Source of the DNA: an uncultured Oscillospiraceae bacterium
GTDB lineage: Bacteria > Bacillota > Clostridia > Oscillospirales > Oscillospiraceae
Assembly: GCA_949948775.1 (NCBI GenBank)
Contig: CATLHC010000006.1
Location: 1 to 56,124, forward strand
Reading direction: 5' to 3'
Length of the DNA: 56,124 bases
Shown piece by piece: positions 42,547-50,928 of this stretch. A model generated the notes under the pieces. The model made no database searches. It worked only from the letters and a program-made list of their open reading frames with translations, and was not told where the DNA came from. How positions within the stretch are numbered: position 1 is the stretch's first letter; every line of letters starts with the position of its first letter. The position numbers were made by a program, and so were the translations under genes.

Positions 42547-43542
42547 ATGAAAATTGGCAGTGTGGAACTGAATACCCGGCTGGCGCTGGGCCCCATGGCG
42601 GGGGTCACGGACCTGGCCTTCCGCAGCGTGTGCCGGGAGCTGTCCGGGTGCTATACCGTCACCGAGATGGTCAGCGCCAAAGCCCTGTGCTACGGGGACA
42701 AAAAGACCCCCACCCTCTTGAGGCTGGGGGAAAAGGAGCACCCCGCCGCCGTGCAGATCTTCGGCTGCGACGAGCCGTTTATGGAGAAGGGCGCGGCGCT
42801 GGCCCTGGAGCGGTCCGGCGCGGACGTCATTGACATCAACATGGGCTGTCCCGTGCCCAAGGTGGCCAACTCCGGGGACGGCTCCGCCCTCATGCGGGAC
42901 CCGGAGAAGGCGGCGCGGGTGGCCCAGGCTGTGGTCCGGGGCGCGGCGGGGACGCCCGTCACCGTCAAGTTCCGCCTGGGCTGGGACAAGGGCTCCATCA
43001 ACTGCGTGGAGTTCGCCAAGCGCCTGGAGGACGCGGGCGTATCCGCCGTGGCGGTCCACGGCCGGACCAAAACCCAGATGTACTCCGGCACAGCCAACTG
43101 GGACTACATCCGGGCCGTCAAGGAGGCGGTGTCCATCCCGGTCATCGCCAACGGGGACGTGTTTTCCGCCAAGGACGCGGTGAGGATTTTGAAGGTCACC
43201 GGCGCGGACATGGCCATGGTGGGCCGGGGGGCCTTCGGCAATCCCTGGCTCCTGGAGCAGTGCGCCGCCGCCCTGGAGGGACAGGAAATCCCGCCCCTGC
43301 CGCCGCTGGAAAAGCGGATGGACACGGCGGTCCGTCAGTTTGAGCTGGCCCGGGAGCACAAGGGCGAAAAAATCGCCTGCCTGGAGATGCGCAAGCACCT
43401 GGCCTGGTATCTCAAAGGGGTGCCCTACGCCTCCTACTGGAAGGAGCGGGCCTGCAAAATCCAGACCGCCGAGGAGTTCGGCCAGGTGATCTCCGGCATC
43501 AAGCGGGACCTGGCCGACCCGGAGAGGAGCGAGGATGAATAA
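42547..43542 (+). CDS. dusB: tRNA-dihydrouridine synthase B
   Basis: 331 residues. It is an FMN enzyme that reduces uridines in tRNA. The N-terminal [15 protein letters not shown] binds FMN; the catalytic Cys101 lies in [11 protein letters not shown] and the following [20 protein letters not shown] and [12 protein letters not shown] are family blocks. CAGGAG lies upstream of the ATG. It overlaps the next gene by 8 bases. Confidence 0.95.
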   Translation: MKIGSVELNTRLALGPMAGVTDLAFRSVCRELSGCYTVTEMVSAKALCYGDKKTPTLLRLGEKEHPAAVQIFGCDEPFMEKGAALALERSGADVIDINMGCPVPKVANSGDGSALMRDPEKAARVAQAVVRGAAGTPVTVKFRLGWDKGSINCVEFAKRLEDAGVSAVAVHGRTKTQMYSGTANWDYIRAVKEAVSIPVIANGDVFSAKDAVRILKVTGADMAMVGRGAFGNPWLLEQCAAALEGQEIPPLPPLEKRMDTAVRQFELAREHKGEKIACLEMRKHLAWYLKGVPYASYWKERACKIQTAEEFGQVISGIKRDLADPERSEDE

Positions 43543-44197
43543 GCGGTCGCCCTCCAGCCTCACCACCACATTCCTGTCGGTGGAGGGAGTCATATATGCC
43601 GTCTTTCTCGTCCTGGACCTGACGGGCCGCGGCGGACAGACCATCTCCATCAAATACGCGGGCGTCCTGCTGTGCCTGGCCTTCTCCCTGCTGGGCGCGT
43701 CAAAGGGCGGGGACAAGTTGGTCCCCCTTGCCCTGGCCCTCACCGCCGGGGCGGACTGGTTCCTGCTGGTGCGAAACGACCACTACGCCGCCGGCATTGT
43801 CCTGTTTTTGTGCGTTCAGACCGTCTACCTTGTCCGGCTGCGCCGCGCCGGGGCGGGGAGCGCTTATCCGCTTCGCACCGGGCTGGCCCTGGGGGCGGGG
43901 CTGGCGGTGTACGCCGCCAAAATGGCCTCCCCGGTGAACCTGCTGGCGGCGCTGTACTTCTCGCAGCTGCTGTCCAACACCGCCCTGGCCTGGACCCTGA
44001 AAGGGACGCGCTGGCGGACCTTCGCCCTGGGCCTGACCCTGTTCGTGGGGTGCGACGCCTGCGTTGGGCTGTTCAACGCCCTGCCGCCCGCCTCGCCCCT
44101 ATACCCCGCCGTCTCCATCGGGATGTGGCTGTTCTACCTGCCCTCCCAGGTTTTGATCGCCCTGTCCGCCCTGCCTAATAAGGAGGAATTCAAATGA
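43535..44197 (+). CDS. YhhN/lysoplasmalogenase-like membrane protein
   Basis: 220 residues with about seven hydrophobic segments. The block [20 protein letters not shown] resembles the YhhN/TMEM86 family (Asp in a helix, then G-x-x-x-F). Known members cleave the vinyl-ether bond of lysoplasmalogens; the assignment here is by motif only. It overlaps dusB (8 bases) and the next gene (4 bases), so the three are one transcript. Confidence 0.6.
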   Translation: MNKRSPSSLTTTFLSVEGVIYAVFLVLDLTGRGGQTISIKYAGVLLCLAFSLLGASKGGDKLVPLALALTAGADWFLLVRNDHYAAGIVLFLCVQTVYLVRLRRAGAGSAYPLRTGLALGAGLAVYAAKMASPVNLLAALYFSQLLSNTALAWTLKGTRWRTFALGLTLFVGCDACVGLFNALPPASPLYPAVSIGMWLFYLPSQVLIALSALPNKEEFK

Positions 44198-44877
44198 GAA
44201 GCAGCAAGCCCCTCGCTATTTTGATGTCCATCGTCACCGCCCTGGCGGTGCTCACCGGGGCCATCGCCGTGCCCATCCTGTGCCGCCCTTTCTATTACGC
44301 CCACATCGGTCCCCTCCACCTAGCGGAGCGGACGGGGTACACGCAGGAGGAGATCAAAACCGCCTTTGACGAGATGATGGACTACTGCACAGGCGGAGAG
44401 GAGTTCTCCACCGGCGTGCTCAAATGGTCGGAGAGCGGTAAAAGCCACTTCACCGACGTGCGCTTCCTGTTTAAACTGGACCTTCAGATCCTGGCTTGCT
44501 CGCTGGGGGTACTGGCGGCGGCCGCTTTCCTCTCCTTCCGGGGCCGCCAGCGGCCCGCCCGTCTCCTGGGACGAGGTCCCGCCTTCTGGGCGGGCGCCGG
44601 GCTGGGCGCGGTTTTCTTGGTTGTCGGCGCTTTGGCCGCTTTGGACTTCGAACGGGCCTTTGTGGTGTTCCACTCCCTGTTCTTCCCCGGCAAGACCAAC
44701 TGGCTTTTCGACCCCGCCCAGGACCAGATCATCAATATTCTGCCCCAGGAATTTTTCCGCAACTGCGCCATCCTCATTTTGGCCCTCCTGGTGGTGGGCT
44801 GCGCCGCCCTCATCATCTTCGATATGACCCGAAAAAGGACCCGGAAAGAGCCCCACTCAAAACTGCAAAAATTTTAG
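44194..44877 (+). CDS. TIGR01906 (DUF1461) integral membrane protein
   Basis: 227 residues. An N-terminal membrane helix is followed by an extracytoplasmic loop with TQEEIKTAFDEMMDYCTGG and HFTDVRFLF, the family signature, and by three more hydrophobic segments. HSLFFPGKTNWLFDPAQDQI and ILPQEFF are diagnostic of TIGR01906 (YojO-like) proteins, whose function is unknown; some members are acyltransferase-related. AAGGAGG precedes the ATG, which overlaps the upstream stop. Confidence 0.85.
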   Translation: MRSSKPLAILMSIVTALAVLTGAIAVPILCRPFYYAHIGPLHLAERTGYTQEEIKTAFDEMMDYCTGGEEFSTGVLKWSESGKSHFTDVRFLFKLDLQILACSLGVLAAAAFLSFRGRQRPARLLGRGPAFWAGAGLGAVFLVVGALAALDFERAFVVFHSLFFPGKTNWLFDPAQDQIINILPQEFFRNCAILILALLVVGCAALIIFDMTRKRTRKEPHSKLQKF

Positions 44878-44888
44878 AACGAACGTTT
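44877..44888 (+). promoter_or_regulatory. LexA box overlapping the lexA promoter
   Basis: GAAC-GAAC-GTTT matches the Gram-positive SOS box GAAC-N4-GTTC except for the last base. It overlaps the -35 of the lexA promoter and the stop codon of the previous gene, indicating autoregulation. Confidence 0.6.
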
Positions 44889-44915
44889 GACATCTCGAAC
44901 GGCATGTGGTATAAT
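44887..44915 (+). promoter_or_regulatory. consensus promoter of lexA
   Basis: TTGACA (44887-44892), 17 bases, TATAAT (44910-44915): both hexamers are perfect. Confidence 0.88.
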
Positions 44916-45011
44916 ACGGGCATAAATAAAATACGCCTGTTGCAGACCGTACGGCACAGCCGAAAATGTTCAGCGCCCCGCCCCGGGGCGACTTTGGAAG
45001 GAGCTTGCACC

Positions 45012-45611
45012 ATGGCTAAACTCACCCCTAAGCAGCAGCAGATCTATGATTATATCCTCTCCTTCGCCGAGTCCCACGGCTATCCCCCCTCCGTGCGGGA
45101 GATCGCTGAGGCCGTGGGGCTGAAGTCCCCCGCCACCGTTCATTTCCATCTGAAGGGCCTGCGCGAAGCCGGCTACATCTCCCAGGCGGAGGGCAAAACC
45201 CGGGCCATCACCATCACCGATCCCGGCTACGGCCGCAAGGATCAGGTGCCCCTGGTGGGCTATGTGGCGGCGGGCACCCCCATTCTGGCCCAGGAGAACA
45301 TCGAGGAATACCTGACCTTCGACACCGGCGGGCTGGCCGGAGAGCACTTCGCGCTGAAGGTGCGGGGAGAGTCCATGCTGGAGGCGGGCATTCTCCCCGG
45401 CGACGTGGTGGTGGTCCACCAGCAGCCCCTGGCTCGCAGCGGCGACATCGTGGTGGCCCTGTTCGACGACGAGGCCACCGTCAAGACCTTCCGCCGGGAG
45501 AACGGCCATATCTGGCTCTACCCCGAGAACTCCAGCGGCGAATACCACCCCATCGACGGCGAGGGCTGCTCCATCCTGGGCCGGGTGGTGGCGGTGATCC
45601 GCCGGTACTGA
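45012..45611 (+). CDS. lexA: LexA SOS repressor
   Basis: 199 residues. The N-terminal winged HTH includes PPSVREIAEAVGLKSPATVH. The cleavage site is Ala87-Gly88 (VGYVAAGTP) and the catalytic dyad is Ser121 (GESMLEAG) and Lys158 (EATVKTF), so RecA-stimulated self-cleavage should occur. GGAAGGAG lies 8-9 bases before the ATG. A LexA box overlaps its promoter. It is monocistronic, ending at a terminator. Confidence 0.97.
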   Translation: MAKLTPKQQQIYDYILSFAESHGYPPSVREIAEAVGLKSPATVHFHLKGLREAGYISQAEGKTRAITITDPGYGRKDQVPLVGYVAAGTPILAQENIEEYLTFDTGGLAGEHFALKVRGESMLEAGILPGDVVVVHQQPLARSGDIVVALFDDEATVKTFRRENGHIWLYPENSSGEYHPIDGEGCSILGRVVAVIRRY

Positions 45612-45630
45612 GTCCATCTCCCCCCCCCAT

Positions 45631-45665
45631 TTCCCAGCTTCCCCTCGGGAGCTGGGAATTTTTTA
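45631..45665 (+). terminator. terminator of lexA
   Basis: TTCCCAGCT and AGCTGGGAA form a 9-bp stem, followed by T6. Confidence 0.8.
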
Positions 45666-45764
45666 TCCCCCTTTGCGATATAGACAGCACGTAAGCATTT
45701 TCCACAAAAAATCGGCTCTATTTTTTTGCAATCCTCCGAAGCTGGAAAAATCGGCAAATTTCTC

Positions 45765-45793
45765 TTGTCAAGGGTATCTGATGCTGGTATGAT
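45765..45793 (+). promoter_or_regulatory. promoter of the lacI-type gene
   Basis: -35 TTGTCA (45765-45770), 17-base spacer, -10 TATGAT (45788-45793). Confidence 0.65.
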
Positions 45794-45808
45794 GATGTCA
45801 CAGAGGGC

Positions 45809-45823
45809 TGGAAACGTTTTCGG
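45809..45823 (+). promoter_or_regulatory. LacI/GalR-type operator
   Basis: TGGAAACGTTTTCGG is a near-palindrome with the central CG typical of LacI-family operators. It lies just after the expected transcription start, where bound repressor would block elongation. Confidence 0.6.
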
Positions 45824-45862
45824 TAACGCTATCAGCCTCGGCTTCAGAGAGGAGGGACGCGG

Positions 45863-46870
45863 ATGACCATCAAAGACATCGCCCGTATGTCCGGCGTGGG
45901 CGTGGCCACCGTGTCCAGAGTATTGAACCACCACCCCGACGTCTCCGAGGAGACCCGCCGGAGGGTGATGGCGGTGGTGGAGGAGCAGGGCTTTCAGCCC
46001 AACACCAACGCCCGCCGCCTCAAGCAGCAGACCAGCGCCTCCATCGCCGTTGTCGTCAAGGGCACCATGAACATGCTCTTCGCCGACCTGGTGGAGCGCT
46101 GCCAGCAGCTTCTCCAGGACGCGGGGCAGGACGCCTCTGTATACTACCTGGACGAGGACGACAACGAGGTGGCCTACGCCCTCCGGCTCTGCCGGGAGCG
46201 CAAGCCTCTGGGCATCCTGTTTTTGGGGGGCGACCTGGAGTCCTTCCAGGCGGAGTTTCAGCACATCTCCGTGCCCTGCGTGCTGCTCACCAACTCCGCC
46301 GGGGAGCTGGGCTTCCCCAACCTGTCCTCCCTCACCACCGACGACGAGGAGGCGGCCTGTCAGGCCATCTGCTATCTGGCGGACCAGGGGCACCGCCGCA
46401 TCGGCCTGCTGGGCGGCAACCGGTCCCCCACGCAGATTGGCTGCCGCCGGGTCCAAGGGTGCCGGCGGGCCTTTGACGAGCTGTCCCTGCCCTTTGACCC
46501 CCGGTGGAGCGAGCTGTGCCGCTACTCCTTCTCCGACGCCTATGACGCCGCCAAGCGCCTTTTGGAGCGCTGCCCGGAGCTGACCGCCCTGTTCTGCCTC
46601 AGCGACGTCATCGCCATCGGCGCCATCCGGGCCATCCGGGACCTGGGCCGCCGGGTGCCGGAGGACGTCTCCTTGGTGGGGTTCGACGGAATTCCCCTGG
46701 CCCGGTTTGTCGTCCCGCGGCTGACCACCGTCCGGCAGGACACCCAGCAGCTGGCCCGGCAGGGGGTGGAGCTGCTCCTGCGCGGCCTCCGGCGTCCCTG
46801 CGCCCCGGTCCACGGCGTGGTGCCCTTCCAGCTCCTCCCCGGAGAGAGCGCCGCCCCGCCCCGGACTTGA
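45863..46870 (+). CDS. LacI-family transcriptional regulator, probable regulator of malQ
   Basis: 335 residues. The HTH (TIKDIARMSGVGVATVSRVL) and hinge helix (NTNARRLKQQTS) precede a periplasmic-binding-protein-like effector domain ending FDGIPLARFVVPRLTTVRQD. AGGAGGG lies upstream of the ATG. It lies 68 bases before malQ on the same strand and behind an operator-like site, so it probably controls itself and maltodextrin use. The effector sugar is unknown. Confidence 0.92.
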   Translation: MTIKDIARMSGVGVATVSRVLNHHPDVSEETRRRVMAVVEEQGFQPNTNARRLKQQTSASIAVVVKGTMNMLFADLVERCQQLLQDAGQDASVYYLDEDDNEVAYALRLCRERKPLGILFLGGDLESFQAEFQHISVPCVLLTNSAGELGFPNLSSLTTDDEEAACQAICYLADQGHRRIGLLGGNRSPTQIGCRRVQGCRRAFDELSLPFDPRWSELCRYSFSDAYDAAKRLLERCPELTALFCLSDVIAIGAIRAIRDLGRRVPEDVSLVGFDGIPLARFVVPRLTTVRQDTQQLARQGVELLLRGLRRPCAPVHGVVPFQLLPGESAAPPRT

Positions 46871-46938
46871 TTTGAAATGCTGACTCGGTGCCGCCCCCCA
46901 ACACAAGGAGGCGGTCACTATGAAAGGTGGAATTGTTT

Positions 46939-48483
46939 ATGAGATCCTCCGGTATCCTGATGCCCATCTCCTCCCTCTCCTCTCCCTACGGCATCGGCAC
47001 GCTGGGCGCCGCCGCCCGAGAGTTTGTCGACTTCCTGGCCGCCGGCGGGCAGACCTACTGGCAGATTCTGCCCATTTGCCCCACCAGCTACGGCGACTCC
47101 CCCTACCAGTCCTTCTCCTCCTACGCCGGCAACCCCTATTTCATCGACCTGAACGACCTGGCGGCGGACGGCCTGCTGAAGCCGGAGGAGTACCAGGGCC
47201 TGGACTGGGGTTCCGATCCCCAGAATGTGGACTACGGCCTGATGTACGTCACCCGCTACCCGGTGCTGAAAAAGGCGGCCCGGCGCCTGCTGGCCGCCCC
47301 GCCCGCCGAATATGAGACGTTCTGCAAAACCTCCGTCTGGCTGGACGACTACGCCCTGTTTATGGCGCTGAAAGACAAGCACGGCGGCGCGTCCTGGTTC
47401 ACCTGGCCCGAGGACATCCGTCTGCGCCGCAGGCCCGCCTTGTCCGCCGTTAAAAAGGAGCTGGCGGAGCAGGTCGACTTCTGGAAAGCGGTGCAGTTCC
47501 TGTTTTTCCGCCAGTGGAAGGCCCTGAAGGACTACGCCAACGGCAGGGGTGTGTGCATCATCGGCGACCTGCCCATCTATGTGTCCGGCAACAGCGCCGA
47601 CGTGTGGGCCAATCCGGACCAGTTCCAGCTGGACGAGAACGGCCTGCCCACCGAGGTGGCGGGCTGCCCTCCCGACGGCTTCTCCGCCGATGGCCAGCTG
47701 TGGGGCAACCCCCTGTTCCGCTGGGACGTGATGAAACAGGACGGCTATCGGTGGTGGCTCCAGCGGATCGCCTTCCAGTTCACCATCTACGACGTGCTGC
47801 GCATCGACCACTTCCGGGGCTTCGATTCCTATTACGCCATCCCTTATGGAGAGAAGACCGCCAAAAACGGCCGCTGGCGTCCCGGCCCCGGCCTGGATTT
47901 TTTCAAGACAGTGAACAAGCAGCTGGGCAGGCAGAGCATCATTGCCGAGGATCTGGGCTTTCTCACCGACTCGGTGCGCAGGCTGCTGCGGGACACGGGC
48001 TATCCCGGCATGAAGATCCTGGAGTTCGCCTTCGACAGCCGGGACGCGGGCAGCGACTATCTGCCCCACTGCTACCCGACCCACTGCGTGGCCTACACCG
48101 GCACCCACGATAACGACACCATCCTGGGCTGGATGAAGACCGCCCCGAAGAAGGACGTGTCCTTTGCCAAAGACTACCTGCGGCTGAACAGCCGGGAGGG
48201 CTACCACTGGGGGATGATGCGGGGGGTCTGGGCGTCCCCCGCCGACCTGGCGGTAATGCAGGCCCAGGACCTGCTGGGCCTGGGCAGCGAGGCCCGGATG
48301 AACATCCCCTCCACCTTGGGGAGCAACTGGAGGTGGCGGGCCCTGCCCGGCGTATTCACCCCCGCCCTGGCCAAGCGGCTGCGGAAAGAGGCGCGGGTCT
48401 ATCAGCGCCTGCCCAGGGAGACCACCAAAACGAAACAAATAAGAGACGCGTCCAAAGGGCGCTGCCATGAGAAAACCCAGTAA
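46939..48483 (+). CDS. malQ: 4-alpha-glucanotransferase (amylomaltase)
   Basis: 514 residues, GH77. It transfers maltodextrin segments and releases glucose. Motifs: SSPYGIGTLG, QILPICPTSYGDSPYQSFS, the nucleophile region RIDHFRGF, acid/base IIAEDLGFLT and THDNDT. ATG 46939 is chosen because AAAGGTGG lies 8 bases upstream; a GTG at 46927 overlaps that site. It forms a likely operon with the upstream LacI-family gene. Confidence 0.95.
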   Translation: MRSSGILMPISSLSSPYGIGTLGAAAREFVDFLAAGGQTYWQILPICPTSYGDSPYQSFSSYAGNPYFIDLNDLAADGLLKPEEYQGLDWGSDPQNVDYGLMYVTRYPVLKKAARRLLAAPPAEYETFCKTSVWLDDYALFMALKDKHGGASWFTWPEDIRLRRRPALSAVKKELAEQVDFWKAVQFLFFRQWKALKDYANGRGVCIIGDLPIYVSGNSADVWANPDQFQLDENGLPTEVAGCPPDGFSADGQLWGNPLFRWDVMKQDGYRWWLQRIAFQFTIYDVLRIDHFRGFDSYYAIPYGEKTAKNGRWRPGPGLDFFKTVNKQLGRQSIIAEDLGFLTDSVRRLLRDTGYPGMKILEFAFDSRDAGSDYLPHCYPTHCVAYTGTHDNDTILGWMKTAPKKDVSFAKDYLRLNSREGYHWGMMRGVWASPADLAVMQAQDLLGLGSEARMNIPSTLGSNWRWRALPGVFTPALAKRLRKEARVYQRLPRETTKTKQIRDASKGRCHEKTQ

Positions 48484-48574
48484 GATAGGCGTACTCAAGT
48501 CCGTCCGGAAGCAACTGGGCAAAAAGGACGGAGATACGTTCCGTGGCGATTTAGAAACACCAATGACTTTTTAT

Positions 48575-48609
48575 AAAGGGGAATGGTCCGAATTGGGCCA
48601 TTCCCCTTT
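48575..48609 (+). terminator. terminator after malQ
   Basis: AAAGGGGAATGG and CCATTCCCCTTT form a perfect 12-bp stem with an 11-base loop. Confidence 0.7.
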
Positions 48610-48612
48610 ACG

Positions 48613-48768
48613 TTGTCCACCTGGAACCAGAAGCTGGCGGAGATCCGAACGCTGACCTCCACCAGCCCGGAGGAGTTCAAGGGCGGTGGGCTATGCCCTA
48701 CGGCATTGTGCTTTGTCCTGGGCGTGGCGAAAACCATGGAAAGCTTCGCGGAAGTGAATTACAGTTAA
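48613..48768 (+). pseudogene. possible remnant of a conjugation-type membrane protein gene
   Basis: The frame reads TWNQKLAEIRTLTSTSPEEF, then KGGGL and GVAKTMESFAEV before a stop. The order W-x-x-K-L-A-E-I, T-S-P-E-x-F-K-G-G-G and a later N/K-T-M recalls the C-terminal region of TrbL/VirB6-like proteins of Clostridial conjugative elements, but no start or membrane helices remain. The match is from memory of the family pattern and is uncertain. Confidence 0.3.
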
Positions 48769-49094
48769 AGATATTACAATCAACCCACACTTATATATGA
48801 ACGGCGTAAATGATTGCTTTTGTAGCCATTATTATGCAATGTCCAGTTATCTCATCCACGTTAACACGAAGAGGAATTGGACAGAAGCGTATCATGCGTG
48901 GGCGTACGTCTTGGAGTGTACGTCCTGTCAAAGTATACAAAATCTTACATATAGTATTGTAAAAATATTAATATAGATATCAAGAAAATATAATATATAG
49001 ATATCCAATATAGTAAAAGTGTCGGACGTTGGGGTGACTGAACTACCGGCGCAGCGCATAACAGGCCCCCAGCATTAAAAAGGAGGAGAAGCAA
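48769..49094. other. AT-rich intergenic stretch
   Basis: This 326-base stretch has no supported gene. It is much more AT-rich than its surroundings and contains a direct repeat ATATAGATATC at 48971 and 48995. AGGAGGAG at its right end serves the next ORF. Confidence 0.6.
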
Positions 49095-49198
49095 ATGGCA
49101 GAAGCTGAAGGTTTTGTCGAACTGCTGAACAGCAAGATCGGGGAGCGAATCGGATGGCACAAGATCACTTATAACTATCAGCACGGTGCTGATTCGTG
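49095..49198 (+). pseudogene. N-terminal stub of a MaoC-type hydratase
   Basis: AGGAGGAG precedes ATG 49095. The 34-codon frame (MAEAEGFVELLNSKIGERIG, then WHKITYNYQ) resembles the start of two-domain MaoC/hydratase-2 proteins and stops at TGA 49198. The rest of the first hot-dog domain is missing and the second domain continues in another frame from 49186. Confidence 0.55.
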
Positions 49199-49629
49199 AC
49201 TACGACGCTCCCGAGGGCACCTATCCGATGTTCGAAAGCTCCCCGGTGAAATTCCCCGACCGCACGCCCGATGTGGTGAAGAACGGGGAATTCTCCAAAG
49301 TCCAGCACGCCCTTTTCCGTTTGACGGGCGACACCAACTACGTCCACATCGACCCTGAATGGTCTCATAGAGGGAATGGCACCGATCCGTATATGATGGG
49401 TTTCTGCCCCCAGGGGTTTGCGTGCCGTATGGCCATTAACGGCGTCTGCCCCGGCCATCCAGAAAAGGTCAAGCGTTTTAAAACACAGTTCCGAAACGTC
49501 AGTTTCCCCGGCGATAAACTCCGGTTTGAAGGCTGGGTCATCGAGCCTGGGAAGATGTGGTTCCGTTTGCTCAATACTGAAACCGGGAAACCAATTCTGG
49601 ACAAGGGCGAGTTTGATTGGGAGTCCTGA
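49186..49629 (+). CDS. MaoC-like hydratase, C-terminal hot-dog domain only
   Basis: 147 residues from GTG 49186. The hydratase-2 motif FRLTGDTNYVHIDPEWS carries the catalytic Asp and His; FCPQGFACRMAI and VSFPGDKLRFEGWV are further family blocks. Full-length relatives have about 285 residues with an N-terminal hot-dog domain; here that domain is deleted except for the stub at 49095-49198. It would hydrate an enoyl-CoA if a dimer formed. Translation could reinitiate at the overlap, but activity is doubtful. Confidence 0.7.
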   Translation: MLIRDYDAPEGTYPMFESSPVKFPDRTPDVVKNGEFSKVQHALFRLTGDTNYVHIDPEWSHRGNGTDPYMMGFCPQGFACRMAINGVCPGHPEKVKRFKTQFRNVSFPGDKLRFEGWVIEPGKMWFRLLNTETGKPILDKGEFDWES

Positions 49630-49724
49630 CGGTTTCCGCCGCTGCCCCCACGGACGGCGCCCGGCCCGCCCACAATTTTAAGCAGCGCTCAGCAGTGAGA
49701 ACACATTGAAAGGAAGCGATTGAA

Positions 49725-50897
49725 TTGGCAGTAGAATACCTACTGGCAACCGAGGAACAGCGCGAGTTTGCCGAGCTTACAGGCTCCATCTGCGAAAAGG
49801 AGCTCGCCCCGCGCATTGAAGAGTTGGAAAAAGCCAACGACGGCCGCGGCCAGTACCCCATGGACCAGCACAAAAAGCTGGCTGAAGCCGGCATCTGCGG
49901 CTTGAACATTCCCGAGGCGTGGGGCGGCATGGGGATGGGCTACGTTTCCCGCGGCCTGATTTACGAAGAGATGTCCAAAACCGATATTGGCTTTGCCTTT
50001 AGCCAACGCGGCGCCACCGAGAAGGGGGACTTTGTCCTGGACAGCCACCTGCCGGACGCTGAAAAGAAGCAGTGGATCGACGGCATTCTCGCCGGAGACG
50101 TCGTCGGCGCGTTCGCCCACACGGAACCCAACGCGGGTTCCGACGCCAACAACATCTTCACCACAGCCGTCAAGGACGGGGACGAGTGGGTCATCAACGG
50201 CTCCAAATGCTTCATCACGAACGCCCCCATCGCCGACTTCTACAAGGTGGTTGCCGTCACTGATAAGGAGAAGGGCCCCAAGGGCGGCATCTCCGCCTTC
50301 TTTGTAGAGAGGGACCGCCTGGGGGTGAGCCCCGGTCTGCCCGAGATGAAAATGGGCCTGAAGCTGTCCCCCACCAGCACCGTTTCCTTCGAGGACGTCC
50401 GCGTCCCCGAGGACCACTTAATCGGCAAACTGGGCTGGGCCATGAAGGGCGAGGGCGGCAACGCCGCCATGTGGGCGGGCTCCCGGCCCTATCTGATCGC
50501 GTTTGCCGTGGGCGCCGCTCAGCGGGCGGTCGACATCTGCAAGAAATATTCCAAGGAGCGCGTGACCTTTAAAAAGCGCATCGTCGACCATCAAGCCGTC
50601 GGCTTCCAGATCGCCGATATGCAGATGCGTGTGGATATGGTCCGCAACATGGTTTACACCAATCTGGAGGCCGCCGACCGCGGCATTGATATCGGCCGGT
50701 ACAGCCCAGGCTGCAAAGCGGTGGGCGCCGAGGTCTGCCAGCAGGTGGCGTGGGACGCCATCCAGGTTTTGGGCGGCTATGGGTATATGAAAGAATACGG
50801 GCTGGAAAAAATCGCCCGCGACTGTCGAATTTTCAGCATTTTTGACGGCTCCAGCGAGATCATGCGCGAGATCGTCCGCCGCCAGATCAGCAGATGA
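49725..50897 (+). CDS. acyl-CoA dehydrogenase
   Basis: 390 residues, complete. The FAD-binding signature GAFAHTEPNAGSDANN and INGSKCFITNA are clear, and VLGGYGYMKEYGLEKIARD is the second signature. The usual catalytic Glu of the C-terminal Y-E-G-T motif is Asp374 here (IFDGSSEIMR). TTG 49725 follows AAAGGAAG by 8 bases. It belongs to a CoA-ester cluster with the MaoC gene and CoA-transferases, perhaps for carnitine-like or branched acids; the substrate is unknown. Confidence 0.88.
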   Translation: MAVEYLLATEEQREFAELTGSICEKELAPRIEELEKANDGRGQYPMDQHKKLAEAGICGLNIPEAWGGMGMGYVSRGLIYEEMSKTDIGFAFSQRGATEKGDFVLDSHLPDAEKKQWIDGILAGDVVGAFAHTEPNAGSDANNIFTTAVKDGDEWVINGSKCFITNAPIADFYKVVAVTDKEKGPKGGISAFFVERDRLGVSPGLPEMKMGLKLSPTSTVSFEDVRVPEDHLIGKLGWAMKGEGGNAAMWAGSRPYLIAFAVGAAQRAVDICKKYSKERVTFKKRIVDHQAVGFQIADMQMRVDMVRNMVYTNLEAADRGIDIGRYSPGCKAVGAEVCQQVAWDAIQVLGGYGYMKEYGLEKIARDCRIFSIFDGSSEIMREIVRRQISR

Positions 50898-50928
50898 GCG
50901 GGCCGGCGAAAATTGAGGAGGAACAATT

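Noticed and set aside
48467..48655. 62-codon ORF overlapping the malQ end
   Set aside because: It runs through the malQ terminator hairpin and shows no conserved features.
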